Positions 26,668-36,105 of a stretch of DNA of 43,348 nucleotides are shown here, one piece after another (positions within the stretch are counted from its first letter, which is position 1; every line of letters begins with the position of its first letter). A program made the position numbers and the translations under genes. This stretch comes from an uncultured Sutterella sp. GTDB lineage: Bacteria > Pseudomonadota > Gammaproteobacteria > Burkholderiales > Burkholderiaceae_F. Under the pieces are notes generated by a model, which was given only the letters and a program-made list of their open reading frames with translations, was not told where the DNA came from and searched no databases. The stretch covers positions 1-43,348 of the forward strand of contig CAKQON010000011.1 of the NCBI GenBank assembly GCA_934255515.1, given 5' to 3'.

Positions 26668-27399
26668 TTATTCCGTATGCGGGAGCCCCGTTTCGGCGAG
26701 ACGGCTCGGAAGAGCGGCCACGGCTTCGGCAAGGGTCGACGAGATCTTCGGATAGAGCTCGGACTTGACGACGACGCGCATCAGGTCGGCGACGGTGCCC
26801 GAGCCGGTCTTATCCATGATTGAGGCGCGGTGCGCTTCCACCGTCTTGATGGAAATGCCGAGGTCGTCGGCAATCTGCTTGTTGAGGCGGCCGTTCACGA
26901 TGCGCTCGAGCACCTGCTGTTCGCGCGGCGTGAGCTTTTCGATCAGCGTGCGGTTCTGCGCGAGCGTCTGGCGGCGCTGGAAGAGCTCCTTGGCGGTCTT
27001 CATGGCGCGCTCGACGAGCTTCTGAAGCTGCGGCTGCTGGAAGGGCTTCTGGATGAAGTCCATGGCGCCCTTCTTGAAGGCCTGCACGGCCTGAGGCACG
27101 TCGCCGTGGCCGGTGATGAAGATGAAAGGAGCGTCGATGCGGCGCCTGAGGAGATGATCCTGTACGTCGGAACCCGATATGCCGGGCATTCTCAGGTCGC
27201 AAAGAATGACGGAGGGAACGTTTTCATTGAACTGGGCAATGAAGGTCTCACCGCTTTCATAGTCCTCAACGCGGTAGTTCGTGGACTCAAGAAGCCATTT
27301 GATCGATTCACGGACATCTGCGTCGTCATCGATTACGTAGACGAGCCCGTTCTTGTTTTCTCCGGAAAGCTCGTTGGTGTAGTCGTAGCTGGATAGCAT
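26668..27399 (-). CDS. FixJ/NarL-type response regulator, possibly interrupted
   Basis: A 243-residue DNA-binding response regulator, partner of the kinase encoded just upstream. The receiver domain (about 18-135) has the acidic IDDD, phospho-acceptor Asp68 in ILCDLRMPG, Thr in FITGHGD and Lys118 in FIQKPF. The C-terminal LuxR-type helix-turn-helix (about 155-215) reads LTPREQQVLERIVNGRLNKQ, then IADDLGISIKTVEAHRASIM. Receiver plus LuxR output is the FixJ/DctR/TtrR layout. An AAAGGAG site lies before the ATG. The stop at 26668 is followed by an in-frame coding-like tail of 43 codons (see 26536-26667). Target genes unknown. Confidence 0.88.
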   Translation of the reverse strand: MLSSYDYTNELSGENKNGLVYVIDDDADVRESIKWLLESTNYRVEDYESGETFIAQFNENVPSVILCDLRMPGISGSDVQDHLLRRRIDAPFIFITGHGDVPQAVQAFKKGAMDFIQKPFQQPQLQKLVERAMKTAKELFQRRQTLAQNRTLIEKLTPREQQVLERIVNGRLNKQIADDLGISIKTVEAHRASIMDKTGSGTVADLMRVVVKSELYPKISSTLAEAVAALPSRLAETGLPHTE

Positions 27400-27481
27400 T
27401 TTCTGGTTGTCTCCTTTCGGGAAAGTCTATTTTAGCCAAGTTCGCATGTGGCGAAACCTGGAAAAAAGACCTTTGAATTTG

Positions 27482-29884
27482 TTATGCCTTATTGCTTCCC
27501 GCTCCGATGACGGGAACCGTGAAGGAGAAGGTCGAGCCGCCGCCGGGAGTCGTCTTCACGATGAGCTCCCCGCCGTGAAGCTCTGCAATCGAGCGGCAGA
27601 TGTTGAGTCCCATTCCCATGCCCTCGCTCTTCGTGGAATAGAAGGCGTCGAAGAGCTTCGAGCGGAGCTCTTCGGGAATGCCGGGACCGTGGTCGACGAT
27701 CGAGAAGCGGATGCGCGAGGCGTCCTGCGGGTCGATTTCCGCATAGAGCCGCATCACGCGGCGCTCTGGCGGCAGGTTCGCCCCGGCGCAGGCCTCCATG
27801 CCGTTCTTCAGGAGATTGAGCAGAAGCTGCTCGAGCATCACGCCGTCGCCCATCATGAGCGGGAGGTTTTCTGGCACATGAAGTTCGATCGAGCTCTCCA
27901 GTTTCCTCGCCTGAATGTTGGCGAGCTCAAGCGTTTCCTGAATGACGGTCTGCACGGCCACGGGCTCGAGCTTCGCGTCGGTCTTCCTTGCGAATCCGCG
28001 GATGCGTTGAATGATGCGGCCCGCGCGCTGGGCCTGATTTTCAATGCGCGAGAAGCTCTGCGCCTCGCGCTCCTTCGAGAGCGTTCCGGCGGCGAGCATC
28101 GTGGCGGCGGCATTGGCGTAGTTGGCGATGGCGGCAAGGGGCTGGTTGAGCTCGTGCGCGAGCGAACTCGCCATCTCGCCCATCGTCACGAGGCGGTGCG
28201 TCGACTCGGCGCGCCTCAGCTGCGCCTCGCGGGCGAGCTCAAGCTCGCGCCGCTCGGTAATGTCGGTGGCGATCATCATGACGGCGGGTTCGGAGCGCGT
28301 CCAGACGATGGGCTGGAGCCTCACGTCGAACCAGCGGCCGGATTCCTCGTCGAAGATCCCTTCGCTCTGAACGGACGGAGGCGTTGCCTCAAAGCGCTTC
28401 AGAAGCCGCGCGCCCCCGTAGGGAAGGTCGTTGAAGAGCGTCCGGTAGGAGCGGTTCGCAAAGAAGAGCGTGCCGCGGTCGGGTTCGGAGAGAACCGCGA
28501 TGGCGCTTGCCATCGATTCCACCACGCGCGTGAAGCGTTCGTTCGCGTCCTCGACGCGCTGCCGGGCGGTGACGAGAGGCGTCACGTCAAAGAGCGCGCC
28601 GATCGTGCCGAAGGCGCGTCCGTTTTCGTCAAGAATGGGCGAGAGCCTCAGTTCCGCCCAGAAAAGGTCGCCGCTCTTCTTCTTCGCCTGAAAGCGGAGC
28701 GTCTGAGCTGCAGAGTCCGCATGCGAGAGCGCGGCCTCAATGTGGGGCATCAGGTTTTCAATCCAGTAGGGGTAGGGAGGCTCGCGCCCGAGGAGATCCT
28801 GCGCGGGGTAGCCCACGATTCTCGGGAAGGTTTCGTTGACGTAGAGGATTTTTCCCGAGAGGTCCGCGACCCGGAGGCCCACCACAGCGGATTCGGACAT
28901 CGCGCGGCGAAGCGAATATTCGGTAGCGAGGAGCCGGTGCGAGCGGTGCTGCTGGCGCTGGTAGTAAAAGACGATCGCGACCGCGAGAAGCAGCATCACG
29001 GCAAGCCCTGCAACCGCAAAGTACTGCACGCGGTTCGTGGCAAAGAGCGCGTGCTCGTAGCTTCTTGCCTCGATCATCATGCTCGCGCCCTTGGCGTGAT
29101 GAAGGAACGTGATGGGCGCGCGGTAGTGAATGGGCGCAACGAGGGACGAGGAGGCAATTGTCGAGCGCTGACTTCTCGCTGCCGGCACCGGCCGGTAGTT
29201 AAGCAGAAACTGGAACTGGTAGCGCGACGAGGAAAGCCGCTGCTCGGCCGTCGAAAGAAGCCATGAGAGGTCAAGACGGGCGACGAGGACTTGAGAGCGC
29301 GTGGGGGTCGGCACCACCAGATTGATGAAGACCCGGTCGGACGACTCAGACGAATAGAAGGTCGTGCTTGCCGACCGGTCCTCGAGGAGCACCTCCTGGA
29401 TGGCGCGCAGGGTCGGAACGTCCCGCACGTCGGAGGCGGAATTGAAGAACGCCTGGGTCTGAAGTGACACAGAGCGCCAGCCGTGAATCACGTCGCCCTC
29501 GCGGGAGACGAGCGCAATTTCAATCACTTCCCGGCGGTCCGCCATGAGGGTCGAGGCGGAGAGGTCGGCCGAAGCGAGGGAATAGTTGCCTTCGGGCGAA
29601 TGCATGAGGCGCATCGAGAGCTTCTGCAGGATTTCCGCCGTGCCGGTTATGCGGGCTTCGAGCGACTGAATGACGAGGTCGGTCGACTGCTTGAGGCGGA
29701 TCGTTTCTGCCTCGTGGTCCGCGCCGATCACGAGCCAGGAAATGCCGAGAAGAAAGGCCGCCACGAGAAAGAGCGCCGCCCAGGAAGCCCAGAGCGCGCG
29801 CTGCGTGATGGCCGGGAGTCTGTCCGAAGCGTTGAGATTCTTGAAGGCGTCTGTAATCAGCGGGTCCGGGCGTTGAGTGGACAT
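27482..29884 (-). CDS. Membrane sensor histidine kinase with two PAS domains
   Basis: An 800-residue sensor kinase. A first membrane span lies at about 33-54, a periplasmic sensing domain of about 230 residues at 55-287, and a second span at about 288-308. Two PAS domains follow (about 325-440, with YVNETFPRIVGYPAQDLLGR, and about 455-565). The HisKA box is MASSLAHELNQPLAAIANYA with His577, and the HATPase has NLLKNGMEAC, DHGPGIPEE and GMGMGLNICRSI. The layout and H-box resemble DctS/DctB and FixL type kinases, which sense dicarboxylates or redox signals; the ligand here is not readable. The regulator gene follows after 82 bases. Confidence 0.88.
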   Translation of the reverse strand: MSTQRPDPLITDAFKNLNASDRLPAITQRALWASWAALFLVAAFLLGISWLVIGADHEAETIRLKQSTDLVIQSLEARITGTAEILQKLSMRLMHSPEGNYSLASADLSASTLMADRREVIEIALVSREGDVIHGWRSVSLQTQAFFNSASDVRDVPTLRAIQEVLLEDRSASTTFYSSESSDRVFINLVVPTPTRSQVLVARLDLSWLLSTAEQRLSSSRYQFQFLLNYRPVPAARSQRSTIASSSLVAPIHYRAPITFLHHAKGASMMIEARSYEHALFATNRVQYFAVAGLAVMLLLAVAIVFYYQRQQHRSHRLLATEYSLRRAMSESAVVGLRVADLSGKILYVNETFPRIVGYPAQDLLGREPPYPYWIENLMPHIEAALSHADSAAQTLRFQAKKKSGDLFWAELRLSPILDENGRAFGTIGALFDVTPLVTARQRVEDANERFTRVVESMASAIAVLSEPDRGTLFFANRSYRTLFNDLPYGGARLLKRFEATPPSVQSEGIFDEESGRWFDVRLQPIVWTRSEPAVMMIATDITERRELELAREAQLRRAESTHRLVTMGEMASSLAHELNQPLAAIANYANAAATMLAAGTLSKEREAQSFSRIENQAQRAGRIIQRIRGFARKTDAKLEPVAVQTVIQETLELANIQARKLESSIELHVPENLPLMMGDGVMLEQLLLNLLKNGMEACAGANLPPERRVMRLYAEIDPQDASRIRFSIVDHGPGIPEELRSKLFDAFYSTKSEGMGMGLNICRSIAELHGGELIVKTTPGGGSTFSFTVPVIGAGSNKA

Positions 29885-30107
29885 GATGAATGCCGTCTTT
29901 TTCGATGCTCAAATGGGTGACGACTGCATTTTAGAAGCCTCAGGCCGAAAGCCTCTCTTTTAAAATGGGAAAAGATCAGAATTATCGCGAAGTCTTAGGG
30001 ATTCCCGCAGGGAGGAGCCCGCATGAGGCCCTCAGCTCAGGTCCTTTTCTTCGCGCTTATCCCTTTATTCCTTTTTCCCTTCAACCCTTCTTTCAGGACG
30101 AACCCAC

Positions 30108-30785
30108 ATGACGGAAAAACAGCCCATGAGCCAGACGGAACTGAAGCGCCAGGTCGCGCGCGCTGCGCTCGACTACATCGTGCCGGGAGAAATCCTCGGC
30201 GTCGGCACGGGCTCGACGGTCGACCAGCTGATTGATCAGCTCCCGGAAATCCGCGACCGGATTCCGGCCTGCGTTTCGAGCTCCGAGCGCTCGACGAAGC
30301 GCCTCGAGGCGCTCGGCTTCAAGGTGCTCGACATGAACGAGGTCGAATCGATCGGGGTCTACATCGACGGCGCCGATGAAATCGATCCGGGCTTTTCAAT
30401 GATCAAGGGCGGCGGCGGGGCGCTCACGCGCGAAAAGATCGTCGCCTCGATTTCGGGGAAGTTCGTCTGCATCGCCGACGCCTCGAAAAAGGTGAACGTG
30501 CTCGGGCGCTTCCCGCTCCCCGTCGAAGTGATCCCCATGGCTGCGGGCGCGATCAGGCGCCGTCTCGAGGCGCTCGGCGCCGCGGTGAAGCTGCGCGACT
30601 TTGTGACCGACAACGGCTGCAGCATTCTCGATGCGTCCGGTCTCTCCATTACGGACCCGAAGGCGCTCGAGGATGAGATCAACAGCTGGCCCGGCGTCGT
30701 GACGGTGGGGCTCTTCGCGCACCGGGGCGCCGACGTCCTCCTTCTCGGCACGCCCGAAGGCGTGAAGACTTTTAAGAAGGCCTGA
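30108..30785 (+). CDS. rpiA: Ribose-5-phosphate isomerase A
   Basis: Interconverts ribose-5-phosphate and ribulose-5-phosphate in the pentose phosphate pathway. The 225-residue product has the phosphate loop [13 protein letters not shown] (31-43), SSERSTKRL, the DGADEID motif (88-94) and [11 protein letters not shown] (100-110), plus PVEVIPMA and NNGCSILD-like [11 protein letters not shown]. The ATG at 30108 is preceded by AGGACG; MSQTEL at codon 7 is the usual N-terminus and an alternative. It is divergent from the kinase gene. Confidence 0.96.
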   Translation: MTEKQPMSQTELKRQVARAALDYIVPGEILGVGTGSTVDQLIDQLPEIRDRIPACVSSSERSTKRLEALGFKVLDMNEVESIGVYIDGADEIDPGFSMIKGGGGALTREKIVASISGKFVCIADASKKVNVLGRFPLPVEVIPMAAGAIRRRLEALGAAVKLRDFVTDNGCSILDASGLSITDPKALEDEINSWPGVVTVGLFAHRGADVLLLGTPEGVKTFKKA

Positions 30786-30804
30786 TAAGGCTTCCTTCAA
30801 AAGG

Positions 30805-30850
30805 AAAAGCCTCCCCGAAGAGGATTCTCTTCCGGGAGGCTTTGCGATTT
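30805..30850. terminator. Terminator between rpiA and yggX
   Basis: A 16-bp stem AAGCCTCCCCGAAGAG (30807-30822) with CTCTTCCGGGAGGCTT (30827-30842), one mismatch, 4-base loop, flanked by A-rich and T-rich sequence. Shared by the convergent rpiA and yggX genes. Confidence 0.85.
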
Positions 30851-30879
30851 TTCGCGGAGCTTGGCCTGAGTCTTCGGAA

Positions 30880-31152
30880 TCAGGCCTTCGGCGTGTAGTT
30901 GGGAAGATCGCCCGTCTTGCCGTCGCCGAAGAAGTAGCGCTCGCACTGGCTCATCAGGTGCTTTCTCGCCGAGAGGTCGGCGAGATTGAGCTGATACTCA
31001 TTCACCATCATCGTCTGAAGGCGCGTCCACTCGCCCCAGGCTTCCTTGCTCACATTGAGCCAGATGCGCTTGCCGAGTTCGCCGGGGAACGGCGGATAGT
31101 CAAGACCTTCGGCTTCCTTGCCGAGCTTCACGCAGTGGACCATACGGGCCAT
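30880..31152 (-). CDS. yggX: Oxidative damage/Fe(II)-trafficking protein YggX
   Basis: A 90-residue YggX protein, linked in enterobacteria to protection of iron-sulfur clusters from oxidative damage and to iron trafficking. Nearly the whole family consensus is visible: [21 protein letters not shown] with the conserved Cys7, [39 protein letters not shown] and ERYFFG. Often next to mutY in other bacteria, but here it is alone and divergent from hrpA. Confidence 0.95.
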   Translation of the reverse strand: MARMVHCVKLGKEAEGLDYPPFPGELGKRIWLNVSKEAWGEWTRLQTMMVNEYQLNLADLSARKHLMSQCERYFFGDGKTGDLPNYTPKA

Positions 31153-31364
31153 TGAAAGATCTCCCTAAAGTTTTCGAGATGATGCTGCGCCGGCGCTCAT
31201 GAATGGCCGGCGCGCGCTCAGATAAAAGGCACTGGGCGTCTGCGCCGTTTTTTTCACCCGTGGGAAAAAGCATTCCCGGGAAGGCGCAGCCCGTACGAAT
31301 CAGTCTACACGATAGATTCCCAGACGCGTGTGGCGGCTGATCGCCCTTCAAAAGCAGGCATTTC

Positions 31365-31370
31365 TATAAT
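31365..31370 (+). promoter_or_regulatory. -10 box upstream of hrpA
   Basis: Perfect TATAAT, about 57 bases before the hrpA ATG. No recognisable -35 hexamer is found at 16-18 bases. The rest of the 31153-31426 gap shows no further feature that I can support. Confidence 0.45.
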
Positions 31371-31426
31371 GCAGTCTCTTTGCCGAAGGCAAGCCTTCGG
31401 AGACACTTCGAATTTTCAGGATTCTC

Positions 31427-34400
31427 ATGGCGGACAACCGTGCTCTTTTCGCGGCCTTCCAGAAGGTGCGCGCAGATGTGGATCAGGCGCTCGAGGAAAC
31501 GCGCCGAAAGGAAGCCGAAAAGCGTGCGGCCGAGGAAGCCGCGCGCCTTGAGGAGCGGCGTCTGAAGCGCGCCGGCATTCCTGCGGCAAAGTCTCCTGCG
31601 AAGTCCGCCCCTGTCTCTCTCCCGAAGGCGCCGGCGAAGCCGGGAGCCCCCGCGGCGAAGCCTCTCCCCAAGCCCGTCGCGAAGCCTCAGCTCCCGAAGG
31701 AGCCGCAGAAGTTTGCGGCGCCTAAAGGCGCCTTCGGCTCCATGCTTGCTGATGCGGCTGCGGCTTCGGGCGCAGTGTTCCGCGAGGCGGGAAGCCGCGC
31801 TTCGGCAAAAGACCGGAAGGACTCTCAGGCGAAGGCCGAGGTTCGGGAGGCTCCGAAGAATCAGACTGCTCCCGCAGGCGCGAAGTCTGCGAGGGAATCG
31901 CGTCCGAATCCGGACCGCAGGGGAGCCCGTGCGCCCGAACGCCGGGGAACGCCCGAATCCAGGCGCCCCGGCGCGGGACGTCCTGAAGCGCGTTCCGGTC
32001 AGGGTTCCCAGACCCGGAACGACGCGCGTCCCCAGCAGAGAAGCGCTCAGGGCGCGGAACGAAAGACGGAGGGGCGCTCCCGCGGGCGGGAGAAGCTTAC
32101 CTTTGCCGAACGCAGAAACCCCATTCCGCCCTTCGAACTCATGCCGGGGCTTCCGGTATCCGAGCGGGCGCCCGAGATCATCAAGGCAATTGAAGAAAAC
32201 CAGGTGATCATCGTCTGCGGCGAAACGGGTTCGGGCAAAACAACGCAGCTCCCGAAAATCTGCCTCATGGCCGGCCGCGGTCAGACGGGACGGATCGGGC
32301 ACACGCAGCCGCGCCGCATTGCCGCGAGCTCGATCGCCCGGCGCATTGCCGAGGAACTCAAAACCGAACCCGGCGACGTCGTGGGCTTCAAAGTGCGCTT
32401 TACTGACCATACGGCTCCGGGCGCCACGATCAAGCTCATGACGGACGGCATTCTCCTCGCGGAAACACAGGGGGATCCGCTGCTGCGCGCCTACGACACC
32501 ATCATCATTGACGAAGCGCATGAGCGCTCGATCAATATCGACTTCCTTCTCGGATACCTGAAGCGCCTTCTGCCGAAGCGCCCCGACCTCAAGGTGATCG
32601 TAACGTCGGCGACGATCGATGCCGAGCGCTTTGCCAAACACTTCGCAAAGGACGGGAAGGACGCTCCGGTGCTCACGATTTCCGGGCGTACCTATCCGGT
32701 GGAAATCCGCTACCGGCCGATCGAGGATCCGGACGAGGACGATGATCAGATCCTCTCCGCGATCGACGACGCCGTGACAGAACTCGAGATCGCGGGCCGG
32801 GGCGACATCCTGGTGTTCCTTCCGGGCGAGCGCGAAATCCGTGACGCCGCCGACTGGCTGAGAAAAACACGCGTCGGAAAGGCGGACATCCTGCCGCTTT
32901 ACGCGCGCTTGTCCGCTTCCGAACAGGACCGGGTCTTCAAGCCCTCGGGGGGCCTGAGGCGCATCATTCTTGCAACGAATGTCGCCGAAACCTCCGTGAC
33001 GGTGCCCGGCATCCGCTACGTCGTCGATACGGGGCTCGCGCGCGTGAAGCGCTACTCCTACCGTTCGAAGGTCGAACAGCTTCTCGTCGAGCCCGTGAGC
33101 CAGGCTTCCGCCAATCAGCGCGCAGGCCGCTGTGGCCGCGTGGCCGAGGGCATCTGCATCCGGCTCTACGACGAAAACGACTTCAACCGCCGTCCGGCTT
33201 TTACGGATCCGGAAATCATGCGCTCGAACCTCGCCGCGGTGATTCTGCGCGCGATTTCGCTGCATCTCGGCGACATCCGCGAATTTCCCTTCGTGCAGGC
33301 GCCGCCCCCGAAGGCGATTGCCGACGGCTACGCGATTCTTCAGGAGCTCGGCGCCATCACGGATGCGGGGGAACTCACCCGGGTGGGGCAGTCGCTCGCG
33401 CGCCTTCCGGTCGATCCGAAGCTCGGCCGCATGCTCCTCGCGGGTTCGGAAAAGAATGCTCTCCGGGAGCTTCTCATCATTACGTCGGGACTTTCCGTGC
33501 AGGATCCGCGCGAACGCCCGGTCGACCAGCAGCAGGCGGCCGACGAGGCGCATAAGAAGCTCGCCGATGAACGCTCCGACTTTCTCTCCTTCGTGAAGGT
33601 CTGGGACTTTGTCGAAAAAGCGCGTTCCGAGAAGGAAAGCAACCGGAAGTTTGATCAGGAAATGAAGCGGCGGTTCCTGTCGCCGAGGCGCCTTCGCGAA
33701 TGGCGCGAGGTCGAGGGGCAGCTCAAAATGCTCGTCACCGACCTCGGCTGGCGCATGAATACGGCTCCCGCCACGTACGAGGAAGTGCACCGGTCGCTCC
33801 TTGCCGGACTTCTCGGCAACATCGGCTCCAAAACCGTGGAAAGCGACTTCCGCGCGCCTCCCTATGCGGGCGCCCGCGGGATCAAGTTCTGGATCTGGCC
33901 GGGCTCGGTGCGCGCCAAGAAGGCGGGCCGCTGGGTGCTTGCGGGGCAGATCATCGAAACCACGAAGCTATATGCGCGCTGCGTCGCCGACATCGACGCC
34001 GAATGGATTGAAGCCGCCGCGGGCGGCCTCATTCGCCGCGCCTGGAGCGAACCGCACTGGGAAAAGCGCCGCGGCGAAGTGGTGGCGATGGAGCGGGGAA
34101 CCCTTTACGGCCTCACGATTTACCAGCAAAGGCGCGTTTCCTTCGCGCCCCACGATCCGAAGCTCGCGCGCGAACTCTTCATCCGCGAGGCGCTCGTTGC
34201 GGGCGAGCTCGATGCGAAGCTCCCCTTCTTCCAGCACAATCAGCGGCTCGTTCGCGAGATTGAGGAGCTCGAGCACAAAACCCGGCGTCCGGACGTGCTC
34301 GTCGACGACGAGCTCATCTTCAGCTTCTACGACCGGGAGCTCCCGCAGGACGTGTGTTCGCTCAAAACGCTCGAAAAGTGGCTCGCAGAGGAAAGGAAGA

Positions 34401-35869
34401 AAAACCCGAAGGCGCTTGAACTCACGAAGGACGAACTCATGCGCCACGGCGCCGAGGGCGTCACGAACGATTGGTTCCCGAAGTCGATCCGCATGGCTGG
34501 GATCGACATGACGCTTTCCTATCAGTTTGAACCCGGGAGCCCCCGCGACGGCATCACGATGACGGTGCCGCTCTTTGCGCTCAATCAGCTCGATCCCGTG
34601 CGCGCGGAATGGCTCGTCCCGGGCATGGTGAAGGAAAAGGCGCAGGTGCTCTTGAAGAGCCTCCCGCAGAAGATCCGCCGCAACTGCGTGCCGCTTGCGG
34701 ACTATGCGGCGGGGTTTCTCACGCGCTCGGGCGGCGGCGCGCCTCAGCCGCGCGGGTTCCTTGAGGTTCTCGCCGACGACGTGCGCTCCGAAACGGGCGT
34801 TCCCTGTCAGCCTTCCGACTTCAAGGTCGAGCAGCTTCCCGCTCATCTGATTCTCAACTTCAAGGTGATCGACGAGCACGGCCGGCAGCTCGCGATGGGG
34901 AGAAACCTCTCGCAGCTTCGCGCCGAACTCGGCGCCGAAGCGCAGGAAACCTTCAGGAATGTTGCGCAGCAGGACGCCGCGGTCGCGAAGGACCTTGCGG
35001 ACCAGATCACCAACTGGACCTTCGGGGAGCTCCCGGAACTCATGGAAATTCAGCGCCGGGGCGAAACCCTCATCGGACATCCGGCGCTCGTAGACGAGGG
35101 CGACGCCTGCGCGATCGAGGTCTTCGACGATCCGCTCGAAGCCCAGAAGGCGCACAGGAAGGGATTGAGAAAGCTCTTCCGCCTCACGCTCCGCGAACAG
35201 GTGAAGTTTGTAGAAAGGAGCCTCAGAGACCTCGGGCGCGTGCAGATGCAGGCGTCGGTGGTTCCGGGGCTCGCGAAGAACTTTGAGAATTTCGACGACC
35301 TCGAAAACGACGTCGTCGACTGCGTGCTTGAGGCGACCGCAATGGCGGATCCGCTTCCCACGGACGAACAGTCCTTCCAGGCAAGGCGCGAGGATGCCCG
35401 CGGAAGGCTTTCCCTCGTTGCGGGCGAGGTTTCAAGGCTTCTCACGGAGGTCGCAACCATCGCCGGGACGATTCCGCTCAAGCTGAAGCGCATGTCGCAG
35501 GAAAAGACCCTCTGCGAAGACGTGACCCGCGAGCTCGAGGGGCTCTTCCCGCCGCATTTCCTCCTGTCTGCGCCTCTCAATCAGCTCATGCACTATCCGC
35601 GGTACCTGAAGGCCATCGTCTACAGGCTCGAGCACTTCAGCGACGATCCGGAGAGAGACGCCTCGCGGCAGGCCCAGATAGAGCGGCTCGCGCTCCCTTG
35701 GCAGCGGGCGGTGGCCGCCCGGCGCGGTCAGCCCGACGAGCATCTCGAGGAATTCCGCTGGATGCTCGAGGAGCTTCGCGTTTCGCTCTTCGCGCAGCAG
35801 CTGCGGACGCCGATGCCTGTGAGCGTCAAGCGCCTTGAGCGCATCTGGCAGTCGATTGCAAGACTTTGA
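31427..35869 (+). CDS. hrpA: ATP-dependent DEAH-box RNA helicase HrpA
   Basis: A 1480-residue DEAH helicase of the HrpA family, which in E. coli rescues stalled or collided ribosomes. Walker A is GETGSGKT (265-272), the DEAH box is at 362-365 in IIIDEAHERSINIDFLLGYL, and SAT is in VTSATIDAERF. Motif V/VI are TNVAETSVTVPGIRYVVDTG and QRAGRCGRV. HA2/OB-fold and the long C-terminal DUF3418 follow. The N-terminal ~220 residues are an unusual low-complexity stretch rich in Lys, Ala, Pro and then Arg, Gly and Glu, making the protein longer than E. coli HrpA (about 1300). Codon use does not change there. Confidence 0.95.
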   Translation: MADNRALFAAFQKVRADVDQALEETRRKEAEKRAAEEAARLEERRLKRAGIPAAKSPAKSAPVSLPKAPAKPGAPAAKPLPKPVAKPQLPKEPQKFAAPKGAFGSMLADAAAASGAVFREAGSRASAKDRKDSQAKAEVREAPKNQTAPAGAKSARESRPNPDRRGARAPERRGTPESRRPGAGRPEARSGQGSQTRNDARPQQRSAQGAERKTEGRSRGREKLTFAERRNPIPPFELMPGLPVSERAPEIIKAIEENQVIIVCGETGSGKTTQLPKICLMAGRGQTGRIGHTQPRRIAASSIARRIAEELKTEPGDVVGFKVRFTDHTAPGATIKLMTDGILLAETQGDPLLRAYDTIIIDEAHERSINIDFLLGYLKRLLPKRPDLKVIVTSATIDAERFAKHFAKDGKDAPVLTISGRTYPVEIRYRPIEDPDEDDDQILSAIDDAVTELEIAGRGDILVFLPGEREIRDAADWLRKTRVGKADILPLYARLSASEQDRVFKPSGGLRRIILATNVAETSVTVPGIRYVVDTGLARVKRYSYRSKVEQLLVEPVSQASANQRAGRCGRVAEGICIRLYDENDFNRRPAFTDPEIMRSNLAAVILRAISLHLGDIREFPFVQAPPPKAIADGYAILQELGAITDAGELTRVGQSLARLPVDPKLGRMLLAGSEKNALRELLIITSGLSVQDPRERPVDQQQAADEAHKKLADERSDFLSFVKVWDFVEKARSEKESNRKFDQEMKRRFLSPRRLREWREVEGQLKMLVTDLGWRMNTAPATYEEVHRSLLAGLLGNIGSKTVESDFRAPPYAGARGIKFWIWPGSVRAKKAGRWVLAGQIIETTKLYARCVADIDAEWIEAAAGGLIRRAWSEPHWEKRRGEVVAMERGTLYGLTIYQQRRVSFAPHDPKLARELFIREALVAGELDAKLPFFQHNQRLVREIEELEHKTRRPDVLVDDELIFSFYDRELPQDVCSLKTLEKWLAEERKKNPKALELTKDELMRHGAEGVTNDWFPKSIRMAGIDMTLSYQFEPGSPRDGITMTVPLFALNQLDPVRAEWLVPGMVKEKAQVLLKSLPQKIRRNCVPLADYAAGFLTRSGGGAPQPRGFLEVLADDVRSETGVPCQPSDFKVEQLPAHLILNFKVIDEHGRQLAMGRNLSQLRAELGAEAQETFRNVAQQDAAVAKDLADQITNWTFGELPELMEIQRRGETLIGHPALVDEGDACAIEVFDDPLEAQKAHRKGLRKLFRLTLREQVKFVERSLRDLGRVQMQASVVPGLAKNFENFDDLENDVVDCVLEATAMADPLPTDEQSFQARREDARGRLSLVAGEVSRLLTEVATIAGTIPLKLKRMSQEKTLCEDVTRELEGLFPPHFLLSAPLNQLMHYPRYLKAIVYRLEHFSDDPERDASRQAQIERLALPWQRAVAARRGQPDEHLEEFRWMLEELRVSLFAQQLRTPMPVSVKRLERIWQSIARL

Positions 35870-36105
35870 CCGATGACGGGCGAACGGCGTCTTTCGGTAC
35901 GGACGCCGCCGCCCGCCGCTGCCGGCAAAATGTAAGCAGACTGTTTCTCTCGTTTCTCCGGGCTTGTCGGAAGCCTCTGATGCGCGGGAAAATAATAGGA
36001 TTCGTCAATTGGACTCATTTGCAGAAAAGAGTGCGCAAAGAACGTGCTCTTTTTTCCTCTTTTCGGTTCGGGCCACCCGTCGCGCGGATCGATGGGCATC
36101 GGGAC

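Noticed and set aside
27407..29266. 619-codon plus-strand frame
   Set aside because: Antisense of the sensor kinase; composition only.
31364..33790. 808-codon minus-strand frame
   Set aside because: Antisense of hrpA, no ribosome-binding site or domain.
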